A stretch of 64,000 nucleotides of DNA from Bacillus sp. 2205SS5-2 (GTDB lineage Bacteria; Bacillota; Bacilli; Bacillales; Bacillaceae_K): assembly GCF_037024155.1 (NCBI RefSeq), contig NZ_JAYKTS010000013.1, forward strand, positions 51,872 through 115,871, read 5' to 3'. A program made the position numbers and the translations under genes. The notes below the pieces were generated by a model, which worked only from the letters and a program-made list of their open reading frames with translations, did no database searches and had not been told where the DNA came from. How positions within the stretch are numbered: the first letter of the stretch is position 1; every line of letters begins with the position of its first letter. This document shows positions 1 through 8,926 of this stretch, piece after piece.

Positions 1-224
1 CCTCTCTTAAATCTTACATTGTTTAACCAATCAATAATTGCATTTGCATCGTAATTTGGACAATATTTTTCGCCATTTTCGTAAGTCCAATATTTTGTAT
101 TCTTCTCCTCATCAAAAATCCACGTTTCAAAGTCGTTTCTAATTCGATTAATCTTCCTACCAACTTTTGTTGAACAAGAAATGTATTGAATAAAATTGTT
201 ACCAAAGTCAATTTCAATAATCAC
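1..224 (-). CDS. Hypothetical protein, N-terminal part (runs off the left edge)
   Basis: The frame starts at a GTG at position 224 and stays open to base 1, so only about 74 residues are visible. An AAAGGAG ribosome-binding site lies 12 bases upstream, a little far but convincing. The protein starts VIIEIDFGNNFIQ and continues with an aromatic- and charge-rich stretch (KYWTYENGEKYCPNYD), which looks like a genuine small globular protein. No family was recognised. A shorter overlapping frame on the same strand is a shadow. It is next to the degraded membrane-protein fragment and the IS4 element, so it belongs to accessory DNA. Confidence 0.55.
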   Translation of the reverse strand, partial: MIIEIDFGNNFIQYISCSTKVGRKINRIRNDFETWIFDEEKNTKYWTYENGEKYCPNYDANAIIDWLNNVRFKR

Positions 225-311
225 TCAGAGTTCCAACTCCTTTAAAAACGTCTCGATTATTACAGAAACGCACCCTTTAGTTTAAAGAAATCATTCGATG
301 AACTTTAGATT

Positions 312-416
312 TTACACAACTATTTGATTAAGTATTAACCCTAAAATTACAAACCCAACAATAAAAGCACCTATGTGAATTAAAATCTTATATCTCAACT
401 TAATTTTTAATAAGAA
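312..416 (-). pseudogene. C-terminal fragment of a small membrane protein cut by the IS4 element
   Basis: Reading leftward from the left end of the insertion sequence gives an open frame of about 34 codons ending at TAA (312-314). It encodes a basic stretch and one hydrophobic helix (KILIHIGAFIVGFVILGLIL). It has no start of its own outside the insertion sequence, so it may be the tail of a gene truncated on insertion. The sequence right of the element is the 3' end of an esterase gene, not the missing half. A chance open frame is possible. Confidence 0.3.
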
Positions 417-1962
417 ACTCAACTTTCAGAGTTGAATACGAACTCTAAAGCCTAATGGCTGCGTGGATGGTATCAAATTCAATATAAATTTGTTTTTCTT
501 TGATTTTTATGTGCAGACAAAAAGAAAGACACCTATTTCTTTGGTAAAATAAAGGCGACTAAACCAATTTACAGAAGAAAGGTGTCACCATTATGTTATC
601 GAAAAAATCGTCTTTTGTCCATCTGTCAAAAGCTATGAAAAACAGCTTTTCCGAATTAAATGTGGGTAAGCATTTACGTAACGCTGGCATTACAAAAAAA
701 CTTGGATTTTCATGCCTCACTATTTTTCAACTATTGTTTCTATTAGTTTTTGAGCACCGGAACTGGTACCATGCTTGTTTTAGTAAAAAGGCCATTGATC
801 TTCCAAGTAAAGATGTGATTTATGATTTTTTAAAAGTGCCGACATTTAACTGGCGTAAGTTCTTATCGTCTCTTTCGTTTGAAACTACTCAACGTTTTCA
901 AAAGTTAACTTCATCAAACAGAGTGTCTGTTTTTATTTTAGATGACTCTGTTTATTCACGGAATCGCAGTAAGAAGGTCGAGTTACTCGCACGCATTCAT
1001 GACCATGTGACACATAAATTTGTCAAAGGATTCTCAATGCTAACGCTAGGTTGGTCAGACGGATTTTCGTTTGTACCTGTAGACTTTGCTCTCCTCAGCT
1101 CAGCGAAAAAAGAAAATCGTTATTGTGAAATGGATTCTACTATCGATGAAAGAACCTCAGGTTTTAAACGCCGTGCGGAAGCTATACAATCTAAGCCTGA
1201 TGTGGCAGCTAATCTTATTCAAAACGCATTACATAAAGGCATAGTTGCTGATTATGTTTTAATGGATACCTGGTTTACACATGCCCCTTTAATTGAATCG
1301 ATTACAGAAAAAGGATTGTTTGTGATCGGGATGGTCAAACGATTGAAACAGCGCTACCTATACAATGACAAACGTTTGAAGCTAGATGAATTGTTTAAAT
1401 TTGTACGACCTACCCTTCAAAAAAAGGATCTTTTAGGGTCTATTCAAGTACGTCTTCAAACGGATAAGCAGACTCCTATTAAAATTGTTTTTGTCAGAAA
1501 TCGCAATAAGAAGAGCGAATGGTTAGCCATTTTGAGTACAGATACGACTCTATCCGACGAAGAAATTGTAAGAATTTACGGAATGCGTTGGGACATCGAA
1601 ACTTTCTTCAAGTGCACGAAGTCATTGTTGAAGCTTGCGAAAGAATTTCAAGGTAGATCCTACGATTCCATGATTAGTCACACAACATTAGTGTTCACAC
1701 GCTATATTCTTCTTGAATGGAGCAGAAGAAATGAACAAGATCCCAAAACGATTGGTTGTCTCTTTTACTTGATGTGTGAAGATGTTAAAGACCTAGATAT
1801 GTTTACCGCATTACAACAGTTACTAGAACTATTTGAAACACTGGCGAAGGGCACAGTTTCTTTAAGCACGGAAACATTAAAAAGTCAATTACTGCATTGG
1901 TTTGAGTCCTTGCCAAGTTATATCAAGGGGTCATTGAGTTTTTCTATGTCCGAAAGTTGAGT
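417..1962 (+). mobile_element. IS4-family insertion sequence, complete (about 1.55 kb)
   Basis: The element is bounded by inverted repeats: ACTCAACTTTCAGA at 417-430 and, inverted, TCCGAAAGTTGAGT at 1949-1962. It contains one intact transposase gene whose stop codon lies inside the right repeat, a compact layout typical of IS elements. No convincing target-site duplication was seen; both flanks are AT-rich and only loosely similar. The right end lies 2 bases beyond the natural stop codon of the neighbouring esterase gene. The intact frame suggests a fairly recent arrival. Confidence 0.85.
593..1960 (+). CDS. IS4-family DDE transposase
   Basis: A 455-residue transposase that cuts and joins the ends of its own element. 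The DDE triad is visible: the first Asp in ILDDSVYSR (about residue 116), the second in LMDTWFTH (about 225), and the Glu in the IS4 signature YGMRWDIETFFK (about 330), where Y, R and E have the family spacing. The length is normal for the family and there is no frameshift, so it is probably active. AAGGTG 8 bases before the ATG serves as the ribosome-binding site. The C-terminus reads into the right inverted repeat. Confidence 0.93.
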   Translation: MLSKKSSFVHLSKAMKNSFSELNVGKHLRNAGITKKLGFSCLTIFQLLFLLVFEHRNWYHACFSKKAIDLPSKDVIYDFLKVPTFNWRKFLSSLSFETTQRFQKLTSSNRVSVFILDDSVYSRNRSKKVELLARIHDHVTHKFVKGFSMLTLGWSDGFSFVPVDFALLSSAKKENRYCEMDSTIDERTSGFKRRAEAIQSKPDVAANLIQNALHKGIVADYVLMDTWFTHAPLIESITEKGLFVIGMVKRLKQRYLYNDKRLKLDELFKFVRPTLQKKDLLGSIQVRLQTDKQTPIKIVFVRNRNKKSEWLAILSTDTTLSDEEIVRIYGMRWDIETFFKCTKSLLKLAKEFQGRSYDSMISHTTLVFTRYILLEWSRRNEQDPKTIGCLFYLMCEDVKDLDMFTALQQLLELFETLAKGTVSLSTETLKSQLLHWFESLPSYIKGSLSFSMSES

Positions 1963-1964
1963 AA

Positions 1965-2703
1965 TTAATAGTTTTGCAAAAAGGTGAAAATTTCAGGAAC
2001 TCTTTCTTTAAAAAACTTGTAACTGTGTTCACCACCATTGATGATTTTACCTTTTACAATGGTGTTTTTCTCTCAAGATCTCAAATACAGCTTTGTTGCT
2101 ATCTGAAAATACTCGATTAATCCTTTCACCTTTTCCTTCTTTATCGCCCCAATCTAAGTAAACACTCTCAATTGGTGACAAGTCCGAATTCTTAATCAAT
2201 TCTTCTATATCTTCTTGATTACGCCAAAAAGCTGGCGATATGGCTATAACTTTTTTGAATATTTGAGGATATCGGCACGCAGCATAAATAGATATGAGTC
2301 CCCCTAACGAAATACCACCAATTGATGTACAATCTTCTATTGTGCGGTACTTGTTATCAATTAAGGGTTTCAATTCGTCTATTATGAAATCAACATATTT
2401 TGGTCCTTTTCCACCTAAGTTACATTGATAACCTAATATTTTCTCGCTGTACTTCCCATTAATCCAAGGGCAATATTCATTTACTCGTTCTTCGCTATTC
2501 TGGTCAATGCCTACAACAATAACCTCTAAATCATTTTCATCTAAATAATCTTCAAGTGATAAAGATATTCCACCGATTGCACCTGTATCCCGAAAGACAT
2601 TTTGTCCATCGTGCATATATAATACTGGATATCTAACCTCACCTTTAGGGTAGCTCTTAGGAAGATAAACTCTGATATTTCTATCTTCATTAAAAGAATT
2701 CAT
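1965..2703 (-). pseudogene. Esterase of the alpha/beta-hydrolase fold, frameshifted near its 3' end
   Basis: The product resembles the putative-esterase (Fes/IroE-type) family: an early RYPVLYMHDGQNVF motif, a nucleophile elbow GGISLGG, and a late Asp in LDWGDKEGKG. In the annotated frame translation stops early after ILREKHHCKR. One base around 2072 restores the frame and gives a normal family ending (GGEHSYKFFKERVPEIF...) with its stop at 1965-1967, so the gene has suffered a one-base insertion in or near an A-run. That would remove the conserved C-terminal His of GGEHS. The N-terminus is also doubtful: the ATG at 2703 has no good ribosome-binding site and a poly-T run lies just upstream. 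A sequencing error cannot be excluded. Confidence 0.75.
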
Positions 2704-2839
2704 ATATACAGAAAAAAATTCTTAACAAGATACAACCCCCAACCTCTATTATTTTATTAAAAAGTCTTACTCTACAATCCTGCCACAATCGCTCAATTCC
2801 ATTTATTTCAAAACAAAGCCTCTTACTCAACCTTTTCTT

Positions 2840-2875
2840 GAAAGAAAAGACGTAATTCCTTAGTGTGGAATTACG
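2840..2875 (-). terminator. Rho-independent terminator of the peptidase S51 gene
   Basis: A 9-bp perfect stem (CGTAATTCC with GGAATTACG, loop of 7) is followed on the minus strand by TCTTTTCTTTC. It lies about 115 bases downstream of the peptidase stop codon. Confidence 0.7.
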
Positions 2876-2991
2876 CCCGATTAATGAAGGTCGTTCTTCA
2901 ACGTTTACGCTGCTATGATATTACTGAATTGCTCCGAGATTGAGGAAGAAAGTATAAATCTATAATCTACTCACGTCATCTTCAAACACTA

Positions 2992-3648
2992 TTAGAGCGT
3001 CTCATCTAATTTCCGCATCTTTGATTGAGAAATCAAATAAACAGTGCCTAAAACGTCGATACTGTTCCCCTTTACCCGTACAGCACAATCTTTGTTTGAT
3101 GCATAAATATCTATTTCTTCCGACAGGGGAGAAAGTTCGTTTTGAACCATCGCCATATTATTTTCAAGATCAAAATGAGAGAGGACAGAAAAAGGATCAA
3201 GACCGATCCCTTCGTAAACAGAGCTCAATTCAACGTTATTTCCAAGGTTTTTCGAGCATAACCATTTAGCGGACATGTTAATTGCACCAGCGCTTGCTCC
3301 CATCACAACGGCGCTGCTTTTTAAAATGGAACCTACTAACTCATATTCTTTCAAAAAAACATTTTGCTTAACAATATCTCCACCCAACAAGAAAATCACC
3401 GAAGCATTTTGAATTTTCGCTTGAGCCTCTTCCTTATGTACTCGATAATTAATCAAATGATAGTCATCAAACAAAATGCCAGCCTGATTGAGCCAAGAGC
3501 GTTCAGTAGCACCATTATCTTCAAAAGTAGATGGATTCGTGCTAATCATAACAAGCGATTTCCTATCAGTTATATCCTCTTCTAACCGCCTGCCCAGTGT
3601 TTCTGGGAAGAAATTGTTAAACCAACCTAAATAATATCGTGTCTTCAT
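2992..3648 (-). CDS. Peptidase S51 family protein (dipeptidase E-like)
   Basis: A 218-residue cytoplasmic protein of the S51 family, which includes aspartyl dipeptidase and cyanophycinase. The nucleophile elbow GASAGAI (about residue 117) carries the catalytic Ser. An upstream LLGGDIVKQN segment matches the family's glycine-rich loop near the substrate. Length is normal. GGGGGA precedes the ATG by 5 bases. It is a single gene with its own downstream terminator and belongs to the accessory left part of the window. The exact substrate cannot be inferred; proteins of this subgroup in Bacillus are mostly uncharacterised. Confidence 0.82.
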   Translation of the reverse strand: MKTRYYLGWFNNFFPETLGRRLEEDITDRKSLVMISTNPSTFEDNGATERSWLNQAGILFDDYHLINYRVHKEEAQAKIQNASVIFLLGGDIVKQNVFLKEYELVGSILKSSAVVMGASAGAINMSAKWLCSKNLGNNVELSSVYEGIGLDPFSVLSHFDLENNMAMVQNELSPLSEEIDIYASNKDCAVRVKGNSIDVLGTVYLISQSKMRKLDETL

Positions 3649-3775
3649 AAGTCCCCCGTAACAAAGTAGGAATGTATTTCTTCCTTGCGTAACTCATTTT
3701 GCTCGCTTCCATTCTAATACCAATTACTTCAAAGAGATGACTGTAAAACAAGCTTTTAAATGAAATAAGGATACA

Positions 3776-3816
3776 TACATCTTGAATCATTAGAGACGTG
3801 ATTGATTCAAGATGTA
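3776..3816 (-). terminator. 14-bp inverted repeat, probable terminator of the DJ-1/PfpI gene
   Basis: TACATCTTGAATCA (3776-3789) is exactly complementary to TGATTCAAGATGTA (3803-3816) with a 13-base loop. The T-run expected after it is weak, so a regulatory role for the peptidase gene downstream is also possible. Confidence 0.5.
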
Positions 3817-3840
3817 CGTCCCAATGTGTCACTTCATTTA

Positions 3841-4467
3841 TTAATTGGAATTCATCAACTGGAAGAAATATTCAGGTTCATGCGTTTTATTTAGGTTATA
3901 CCATGAATGTAATGTATCTGGTGTAAATACATCTATTTTTTTCAGTACCTCCATGGCAAATTCCAGCGGAGCTATTCCTGATGCGGTAACTAAATTCTCA
4001 TCAGATATGGCAGATCCGAAATCATAAAATCTTTCTCCTTTATAGTTAGGACTTACCATTTTGGTATATTCTAAGTCATTACTTGTGTGCCTTCTAGTAT
4101 CTAAGTATCCCCTATTCGCGAGGGCCTCAATGGCGCCACAAATTGCAGCAACAATCGTGCCAAGCTTTAAAGCCTGGTCGATTTTTTCCAAGATAGGCTG
4201 ATGAATGTCTTCACTCCAAGTAGTCCCTCCTGGTAAAATTAAAAGATCTTTACGTTCAAGTATAAATTCATTAAGGGAGATATCTGGTTTTATGCTCAGC
4301 CCTCCCATCGTCGTAATCATTTCTTTATTAGCTCCTACTGTCATTACTTTTAAAGGTGCTAAATCTTTTTTGAAATACCTTCCTGAGTTTAGTTCAGCAA
4401 TTAAATATCCATATTCCCAGTCTGACATTGTATTAAATACATATAAAAAAACCTTTTTTGTTTGCAT
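3841..4467 (-). CDS. DJ-1/PfpI family protein (glutamine amidotransferase-like)
   Basis: A 208-residue protein of the DJ-1/PfpI superfamily, whose members include proteases, chaperones and glyoxalases. The nucleophile Cys lies in the elbow AAICGAIEAL (about residue 102), with the preceding DLLILPGGTTW strand typical of the class. A longer frame begins at 4482, but TTGGAGTG sits correctly for the ATG at 4467, giving MQTKKVFLYVFNTM. The gene ends just before a 14-bp hairpin and lies downstream of a WYL regulator read in the same direction; that pairing is common in Bacillus and suggests the regulator controls it. Substrate unknown. Confidence 0.82.
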   Translation of the reverse strand: MQTKKVFLYVFNTMSDWEYGYLIAELNSGRYFKKDLAPLKVMTVGANKEMITTMGGLSIKPDISLNEFILERKDLLILPGGTTWSEDIHQPILEKIDQALKLGTIVAAICGAIEALANRGYLDTRRHTSNDLEYTKMVSPNYKGERFYDFGSAISDENLVTASGIAPLEFAMEVLKKIDVFTPDTLHSWYNLNKTHEPEYFFQLMNSN

Positions 4468-4504
4468 CCAATAACACTCCAATCACATTTGATATAGCCA
4501 GTAT

Positions 4505-4538
4505 AATAAAACTTCCCTGACAGTTAGCGTCAGGGAAG
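4505..4538 (-). terminator. Rho-independent terminator of the WYL regulator
   Basis: CTTCCCTGAC and GTCAGGGAAG form a perfect 10-bp stem with a 7-base loop. The minus strand continues TTTTATTATA. It lies just after the regulator's stop and before the DJ-1/PfpI gene, so the two genes are not simply co-transcribed. Confidence 0.85.
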
Positions 4539-4541
4539 TGA

Positions 4542-5504
4542 TTATACTTCATGAAATTTTATTAATTCCGACAGAACTTCAACAAGTCGTTTCTTTAGAC
4601 TGATTGGCTCAATCACTTTAATAGATTGATTGTACGGTAAAAGTAAATAAGGTACATATGTATGGATCACATCTTTTTCAAGAAGAAAAACGGCTCGATT
4701 TGAAGTCCGTTCTTGTAAATAATGTCCTAAAAACCAATGTAGACAAATATCATCCAATACACTTTTATCCCCACTAATAACAAAAGAAATTCCCACTTCC
4801 TTATCTTCTATAACTGGAAGAAGATTTCTTATAAAAAAGTCACGTGCTGAAAAATTTTCGGGCCGGTTAAACTTATTTTCGGTTAGCATTAGACTTTCAA
4901 TGCGATCTACTCTAAAACTACGGATATCATTTCTAAAATGACAAAATCCAATCACATACCACTTATTATTCCAATAAATCATTCTATACGGATCTACCAA
5001 TCTATCATCAAACTGTTTTTCGCCACTTTTTTGGTAAACAATTTTTATTGAGTACCCGTCAGCTACGGTCTGCTCCAACTCCTTCAAAAAAGGTTCCATA
5101 GAAAGTGAACATGAACGACTGATCACTTCAAGACTCGTTAAATGTTGGTTTACCTTTGTTTTCTGCTCTTTATTTGAGTAGTTACTTAGTTTTGAAATGG
5201 CCCTATTTAGTGCCTCACCACCATAATATCCGGCTTCTTCTGCAAATACAGCTGCGTGAAATAGTGAAGTTTGCTCCTCAGAATCAAAAAAAAGAGGAGC
5301 TTCAATAAAATTGTTCATTAAAGTGTATCCACCATTATGTCCTGGTTCTGAAATAATAGGTACTCCACTTGTTGAAATCGTATCAATATAACGATACACA
5401 GTCCTTATATTCATCTCTAACTTTTCTGAAATCTGTTTTGCAGTAATTTTTTCACCTGAACGAAGCATCCATAGAATCGCTAACATATTGTCAATTTTAG
5501 GCAT
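4542..5504 (-). CDS. WYL-domain transcriptional regulator (YafY/DeoR-like)
   Basis: A 320-residue DNA-binding protein. Residues 1-60 form a winged helix-turn-helix (KITAKQISEKLEMNIRTVYRYIDTI), and about residues 140-210 form a WYL domain (DPYRMIYWNNKWYVIGFCHF followed by RSFRVDRIESL) thought to sense ligands or nucleic acids. AGAGGTAG lies 7 bases before the ATG. Regulators of this kind usually control an adjacent gene, here probably the DJ-1/PfpI gene downstream or themselves. The terminator between the two genes argues that the DJ-1 gene has additional transcription control. Confidence 0.88.
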   Translation of the reverse strand: MPKIDNMLAILWMLRSGEKITAKQISEKLEMNIRTVYRYIDTISTSGVPIISEPGHNGGYTLMNNFIEAPLFFDSEEQTSLFHAAVFAEEAGYYGGEALNRAISKLSNYSNKEQKTKVNQHLTSLEVISRSCSLSMEPFLKELEQTVADGYSIKIVYQKSGEKQFDDRLVDPYRMIYWNNKWYVIGFCHFRNDIRSFRVDRIESLMLTENKFNRPENFSARDFFIRNLLPVIEDKEVGISFVISGDKSVLDDICLHWFLGHYLQERTSNRAVFLLEKDVIHTYVPYLLLPYNQSIKVIEPISLKKRLVEVLSELIKFHEV

Positions 5505-6044
5505 ATAAATCTACCTCTAAATGAATTTCATTTTCTATTATACATTTCCTATTTTTGGTATAACTCATCAACTGTTCCTTTCCGATAGCTTTCTATATAA
5601 TAAGGCCCTACCTCTGCTTTATCCCTTCATCATATTTTTCGAATTGGAAGTTTGTATCATTCGTGATGTCGGTATCTCTTCGTGACTCTAAGGGAAGAGG
5701 TCCCTATCCATGATGGCATGTTGTACCTTAACATTTTCTTTAGTTCCAATTATTTCGAATCCACCATTTTTACTCAACCTTATTACAAATAAAACTTGAA
5801 TTATCTCGAAACTGAGTCTTCAACTATCCTGCCCTTTAACTTAATACCAATTATTTCAAAATTATGTGTTTTAAACAATTACTTTATTCAACAATCTGGC
5901 CCCGTTTTTTGAATAGCATGACTGAAGTTTTTTAAATAACTTTATTATTTTTTAAACGACATTATTATCACTTAACATGAGTGGTGACTTTTTCAATGAG
6001 TTGGCAAGAACAAGCTCATCTCTCATTCTTAAAAAAGAGCCAAA
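5505..6044. other. Intergenic region with degenerate repeat pieces
   Basis: No gene was found in these 540 bases. Two copies of a short degenerate motif are present, built from AATACCAATTATTTCAAA followed after 10-35 bases by TTACTCAAC and, in the better copy, CTGGCCCC (5744-5781 and 5821-5900). Related pieces occur at 2793-2832 and 3714-3740, so this is a low-copy dispersed repeat of the left part of the window. The minus-strand promoter of the WYL regulator should lie near 5510-5580 but no strong hexamers stand out. Confidence 0.45.
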
Positions 6045-6080
6045 AGAAGCGTCCCCTTGGTAGCCCTCCCCGGCGCTTCT
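6032..6080 (-). repeat. REP-like hairpin at the 3' end of the RAYT gene
   Basis: AGAAGCG (6045-6051) pairs with CGCTTCT (6074-6080) around a GC-rich loop, and the minus strand then runs into CTTTTGGCTCTTTTTT, so it can also terminate the RAYT transcript. The stop codon of the transposase lies inside it. The GAAGCG...CGCTTC theme recurs in the palindromes at 8940 and 10053, as expected of repeats mobilised by a RAYT. Confidence 0.6.
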
Positions 6081-6861
6081 ATCTCGCCTTAAACACCAAA
6101 TTGGGAGAAATCCCTAAAATCCGCGCAGCCTGTCTCTGAGAAAGTCCATCAATCCGCTTCACTTTTCTCAGTACATTCGTTCGTTGTTCCTTTTGCAAAC
6201 TTTTCACATGAGGTATTTCCAAACTCCCAAGACATTTCCTGATTTCCATCCTTGCTTCATCGTCGGATAATCTCCTGCTATTATCGTCACTGTCTTCTAA
6301 GCACCGATCATTATTCTTTCTTTCATTAAATTCTTTAAATCTCATTCTCGCAATCTTACTTTCAGGAGAAAACATGTTTAGTAGATAATTAGGATCAAGC
6401 AGGTTGGCCGGATACACCACCTTCCCATAATAACCGCGGCAGCTGCTCCACTTCCATTCATCAGGGGAATGAACGACTCCTGCTTTTACCGGGTTTTGGT
6501 GAATATATCTTGCGGCCGTGAGGAAATAGTTGCGATCTTCAACATTTTCACTTTTGAAGCGATCCTGAAAAAGATGTCCGGTTGTTCTGTACTTCCAGTT
6601 GTAATACTTGGCGTAGCTGACACCTACCCTTTTCATTACGACTGAAATGCTTTCGCTTCCTTCTTTCAACAGAAGATGAACATGATTCCCCATCAAGCAC
6701 CAGGCATACATAAGTATTTCCGTTTTGATTTTATATTTATTCCAGGTATCAAGGAATTTCATGCGGTCTTCCTCATCGTGAAAGATTTCTTGTCTATTGG
6801 CGCCCCTAACGATCACATGGTAGACGCCGCTGTTGCTTTTCTTCCTGGCATATCGCGGCAT
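6079..6861 (-). CDS. REP-associated tyrosine transposase (RAYT, Y1/IS200-like)
   Basis: A 260-residue single-domain HUH endonuclease related to IS200/IS605 transposases. The metal-binding HUH motif is GNHVHLLL, and the catalytic Tyr is expected in AARYIHQNPVKAG, both family hallmarks. The C-terminal 60 residues form a DnaA-like helix-turn-helix region (GLSQRQAARILGISPNLV), common in Bacillus RAYTs. The start was set at 6861 (MPRYARKKSNSG) because GGAGGTGA lies 5-6 bases upstream; a longer frame reaching 6897 would overlap the preceding gene. RAYTs are domesticated and spread REP palindromes, and several such palindromes occur within the next 6 kb. Confidence 0.9.
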   Translation of the reverse strand: MPRYARKKSNSGVYHVIVRGANRQEIFHDEEDRMKFLDTWNKYKIKTEILMYAWCLMGNHVHLLLKEGSESISVVMKRVGVSYAKYYNWKYRTTGHLFQDRFKSENVEDRNYFLTAARYIHQNPVKAGVVHSPDEWKWSSCRGYYGKVVYPANLLDPNYLLNMFSPESKIARMRFKEFNERKNNDRCLEDSDDNSRRLSDDEARMEIRKCLGSLEIPHVKSLQKEQRTNVLRKVKRIDGLSQRQAARILGISPNLVFKAR

Positions 6862-6893
6862 CAGTCTCACCTCCAATCCTGAAAAAAATTTAG

Positions 6894-8438
6894 TCATCTA
6901 TATGTCATCTCGCTCTTCTCCCCTGTTAACGATAGCAAAGAAGAGCGAACCATTTTCCGCAATGAAAGAGCTTCGGTTAGGGCCGCTTCGGATATTTCGT
7001 CTTCCTCTTGTATGTCAGAAATGGTCCTCGCCAATCGAATGATTTTGATTTGCACACGATTACTGAGTCCATACTGTATCGATATTTTCTGCAATTCCGT
7101 TTGCTGACTAGGGGATAATGGGCTGGATTTGATCAGCTCTTCGAAAGGAACACTCCCGTTACACACTTCTCTTCCATAGCGGCGATACTGTTTTTCCCTT
7201 GCAGCACTCACCCGTTTCTTTATTTCTGAAGAGGTCTCGATCCCACTGAAATCATGGTTCTTCAGATTTACCGCTTTTAAGGAAAGGAGGATATCGATTC
7301 GATCTAAAATCGGTCCTGATACACGACTTTTATACGACTTAATTTGTTTCCCGGAGCAGGTGCAGAAGTGATTGTTGGAACCTAAATATCCGCAAGGGCA
7401 AGGGTTCATAGCAGCGAGAAAGATGAATTTTGCGGGATAGGTCACAGTAGAGTGAGCCCGGCTGATCGTGACGATCTCGTTCTCAAGTGGCTGTCTTAAC
7501 ATATCGAGTGTTTTCTTGGAAAATTCTCCGAGTTCATCAAGAAATAGGACTCCGCGATGGGCTAATGAAACTTCTCCAGGTTTAGGGGTGGTTCCGCCAC
7601 CAATGATGGATACGGCTGAAGCAGAATGATGAGGGTGACGATAAGGTGGAATAGTGATCGAAGTATAGGGGGCACCGGCTAATTGGTGAAGGCTTATCTT
7701 TTCTAGCTGTCCCTCTTTCGATAATGGAGGAAGTATGGATCGAAACGTTTCAGCTAAGAGACTTTTCCCGCACCCAGGTGGGCCATCCATTAGCACAAAA
7801 TGCTCACCACTTGCGGAAATTTCCAGTGCCCTTTTAGCGAATGCATGTCCAAGAATTTGATCGAAATCCCGAACCATTTCTCCAATTTCCTCTTCCTTTT
7901 CTATTGGCGGGTGAAAAGGAAGCAATTGTTGACCAGAGAGAACATCCATAACGTCTTGCAAAGTCTCAATATACACCAGTTCCAAGTCAGCGATCTCTAT
8001 TTTCGGGATGGTGGGATCGAAGGGAAGATAAAGTGTTCGCAGTTTTAATTTCTTCGCTGCAAGAATGGCGGCTATCATCCCTTCAACAGGAAGAACCGTT
8101 CCATCTAAAGACAAAGCGCCGATAAAACCAGCATCCGCTGGAATATGGTCCTTCAGGAAATTCCCACTCTTTAGCACTCCGAGGGCAATCGCCAGATCAA
8201 ACAAAGGACCGTTTTTCTTTTGCTCGGCAGGTGATAGATTAATAATCACCTTCATATCCACCAATGGGAAACCAAGACTACGCAACGCAGCCGACACCCG
8301 TTCCTTGGATTCCTTCACCGATGCATCAGGCAGTCCTACCACTACAACAGATTCAATCCCTTCAATGACCTGCACTTCTACTTGGACACGATATCCTGCC
8401 AATCCTTTCAATCCAATACTCGTAACCTTTGCGGACAT
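6894..8438 (-). CDS. YifB/ComM family Mg-chelatase-like AAA+ ATPase
   Basis: A 514-residue ATPase. The N-terminal 180 residues form the ChlI-like Lon-fold domain, followed by an AAA+ module with Walker A GPPGCGKS (about 220), Walker B VLFLDELGEF (about 298), a zinc-type cysteine cluster (PCPCGY...CTCS, about 348-364) and a C-terminal lid domain. In naturally transformable Gram-negatives ComM is a branch-migration helicase that extends recombination of incoming DNA; the Bacillus role is presumed similar. GGAGGAAGTG stands before the ATG. The RAYT gene starts 33 bases downstream and may be co-transcribed. The location beside insertion debris is unusual for this gene. Confidence 0.92.
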   Translation of the reverse strand: MSAKVTSIGLKGLAGYRVQVEVQVIEGIESVVVVGLPDASVKESKERVSAALRSLGFPLVDMKVIINLSPAEQKKNGPLFDLAIALGVLKSGNFLKDHIPADAGFIGALSLDGTVLPVEGMIAAILAAKKLKLRTLYLPFDPTIPKIEIADLELVYIETLQDVMDVLSGQQLLPFHPPIEKEEEIGEMVRDFDQILGHAFAKRALEISASGEHFVLMDGPPGCGKSLLAETFRSILPPLSKEGQLEKISLHQLAGAPYTSITIPPYRHPHHSASAVSIIGGGTTPKPGEVSLAHRGVLFLDELGEFSKKTLDMLRQPLENEIVTISRAHSTVTYPAKFIFLAAMNPCPCGYLGSNNHFCTCSGKQIKSYKSRVSGPILDRIDILLSLKAVNLKNHDFSGIETSSEIKKRVSAAREKQYRRYGREVCNGSVPFEELIKSSPLSPSQQTELQKISIQYGLSNRVQIKIIRLARTISDIQEEDEISEAALTEALSLRKMVRSSLLSLTGEKSEMTYR

Positions 8439-8522
8439 GATTCACTTCCTCCAATCTACATGACAAATTCATTTTTTGTTAGATGTTCAATAAAGGGATA
8501 CTTTTATTAAGGGGGGTTCGTA

Positions 8523-8840
8523 GTGATTATAGCTTTTCGCATTAGACCTTATTTTGTGATGATTAAAACTTCGGGGATCTTTTCGCTTCTTTATCAACCT
8601 AAAATACTGAAAGAACGTGGTGTTTCTATTCATTTTTATATGCTCGAGGAAACATTTTACGAGAAAAGAGCCATTATATATCAATACAGGAATAATAATG
8701 TTTTATTCTTCGAGGATGATCAAAAGGATACTACTAGCATACGGGGTATGAACAAATGTCTTGTGGAGCATACATGTGGGAGTGAGAATATACACAGGAT
8801 TAGATTAAATGGGGAAATTAGATTTGATATATGCGGATAA
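8523..8840 (+). CDS. Hypothetical protein, 105 aa
   Basis: A GTG start at 8523 follows a GGGGGG ribosome-binding site by about 6 bases, which is the main reason to list it. The product has no recognised domain, no signal peptide and no membrane helix; it is basic in the first third and acidic around residues 60-70. It is divergent from yifB. Codon use looks no better than random for AT-rich DNA, so it may be a chance frame or a degenerate gene. No function is proposed. Confidence 0.3.
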   Translation: MIIAFRIRPYFVMIKTSGIFSLLYQPKILKERGVSIHFYMLEETFYEKRAIIYQYRNNNVLFFEDDQKDTTSIRGMNKCLVEHTCGSENIHRIRLNGEIRFDICG

Positions 8841-8926
8841 ACCAAATGGAAAAGATAGATTTGAGGGTGTCTTTCATTCTTATAACTAATCTATCATAAT
8901 AATTAAAACATTACAAAAATTAAAAC

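Noticed and set aside
3617..3832. A 71-codon minus-strand frame upstream of the peptidase S51 gene
   Set aside because: It overlaps the start of the peptidase gene and contains the long inverted repeat; no ribosome-binding site.
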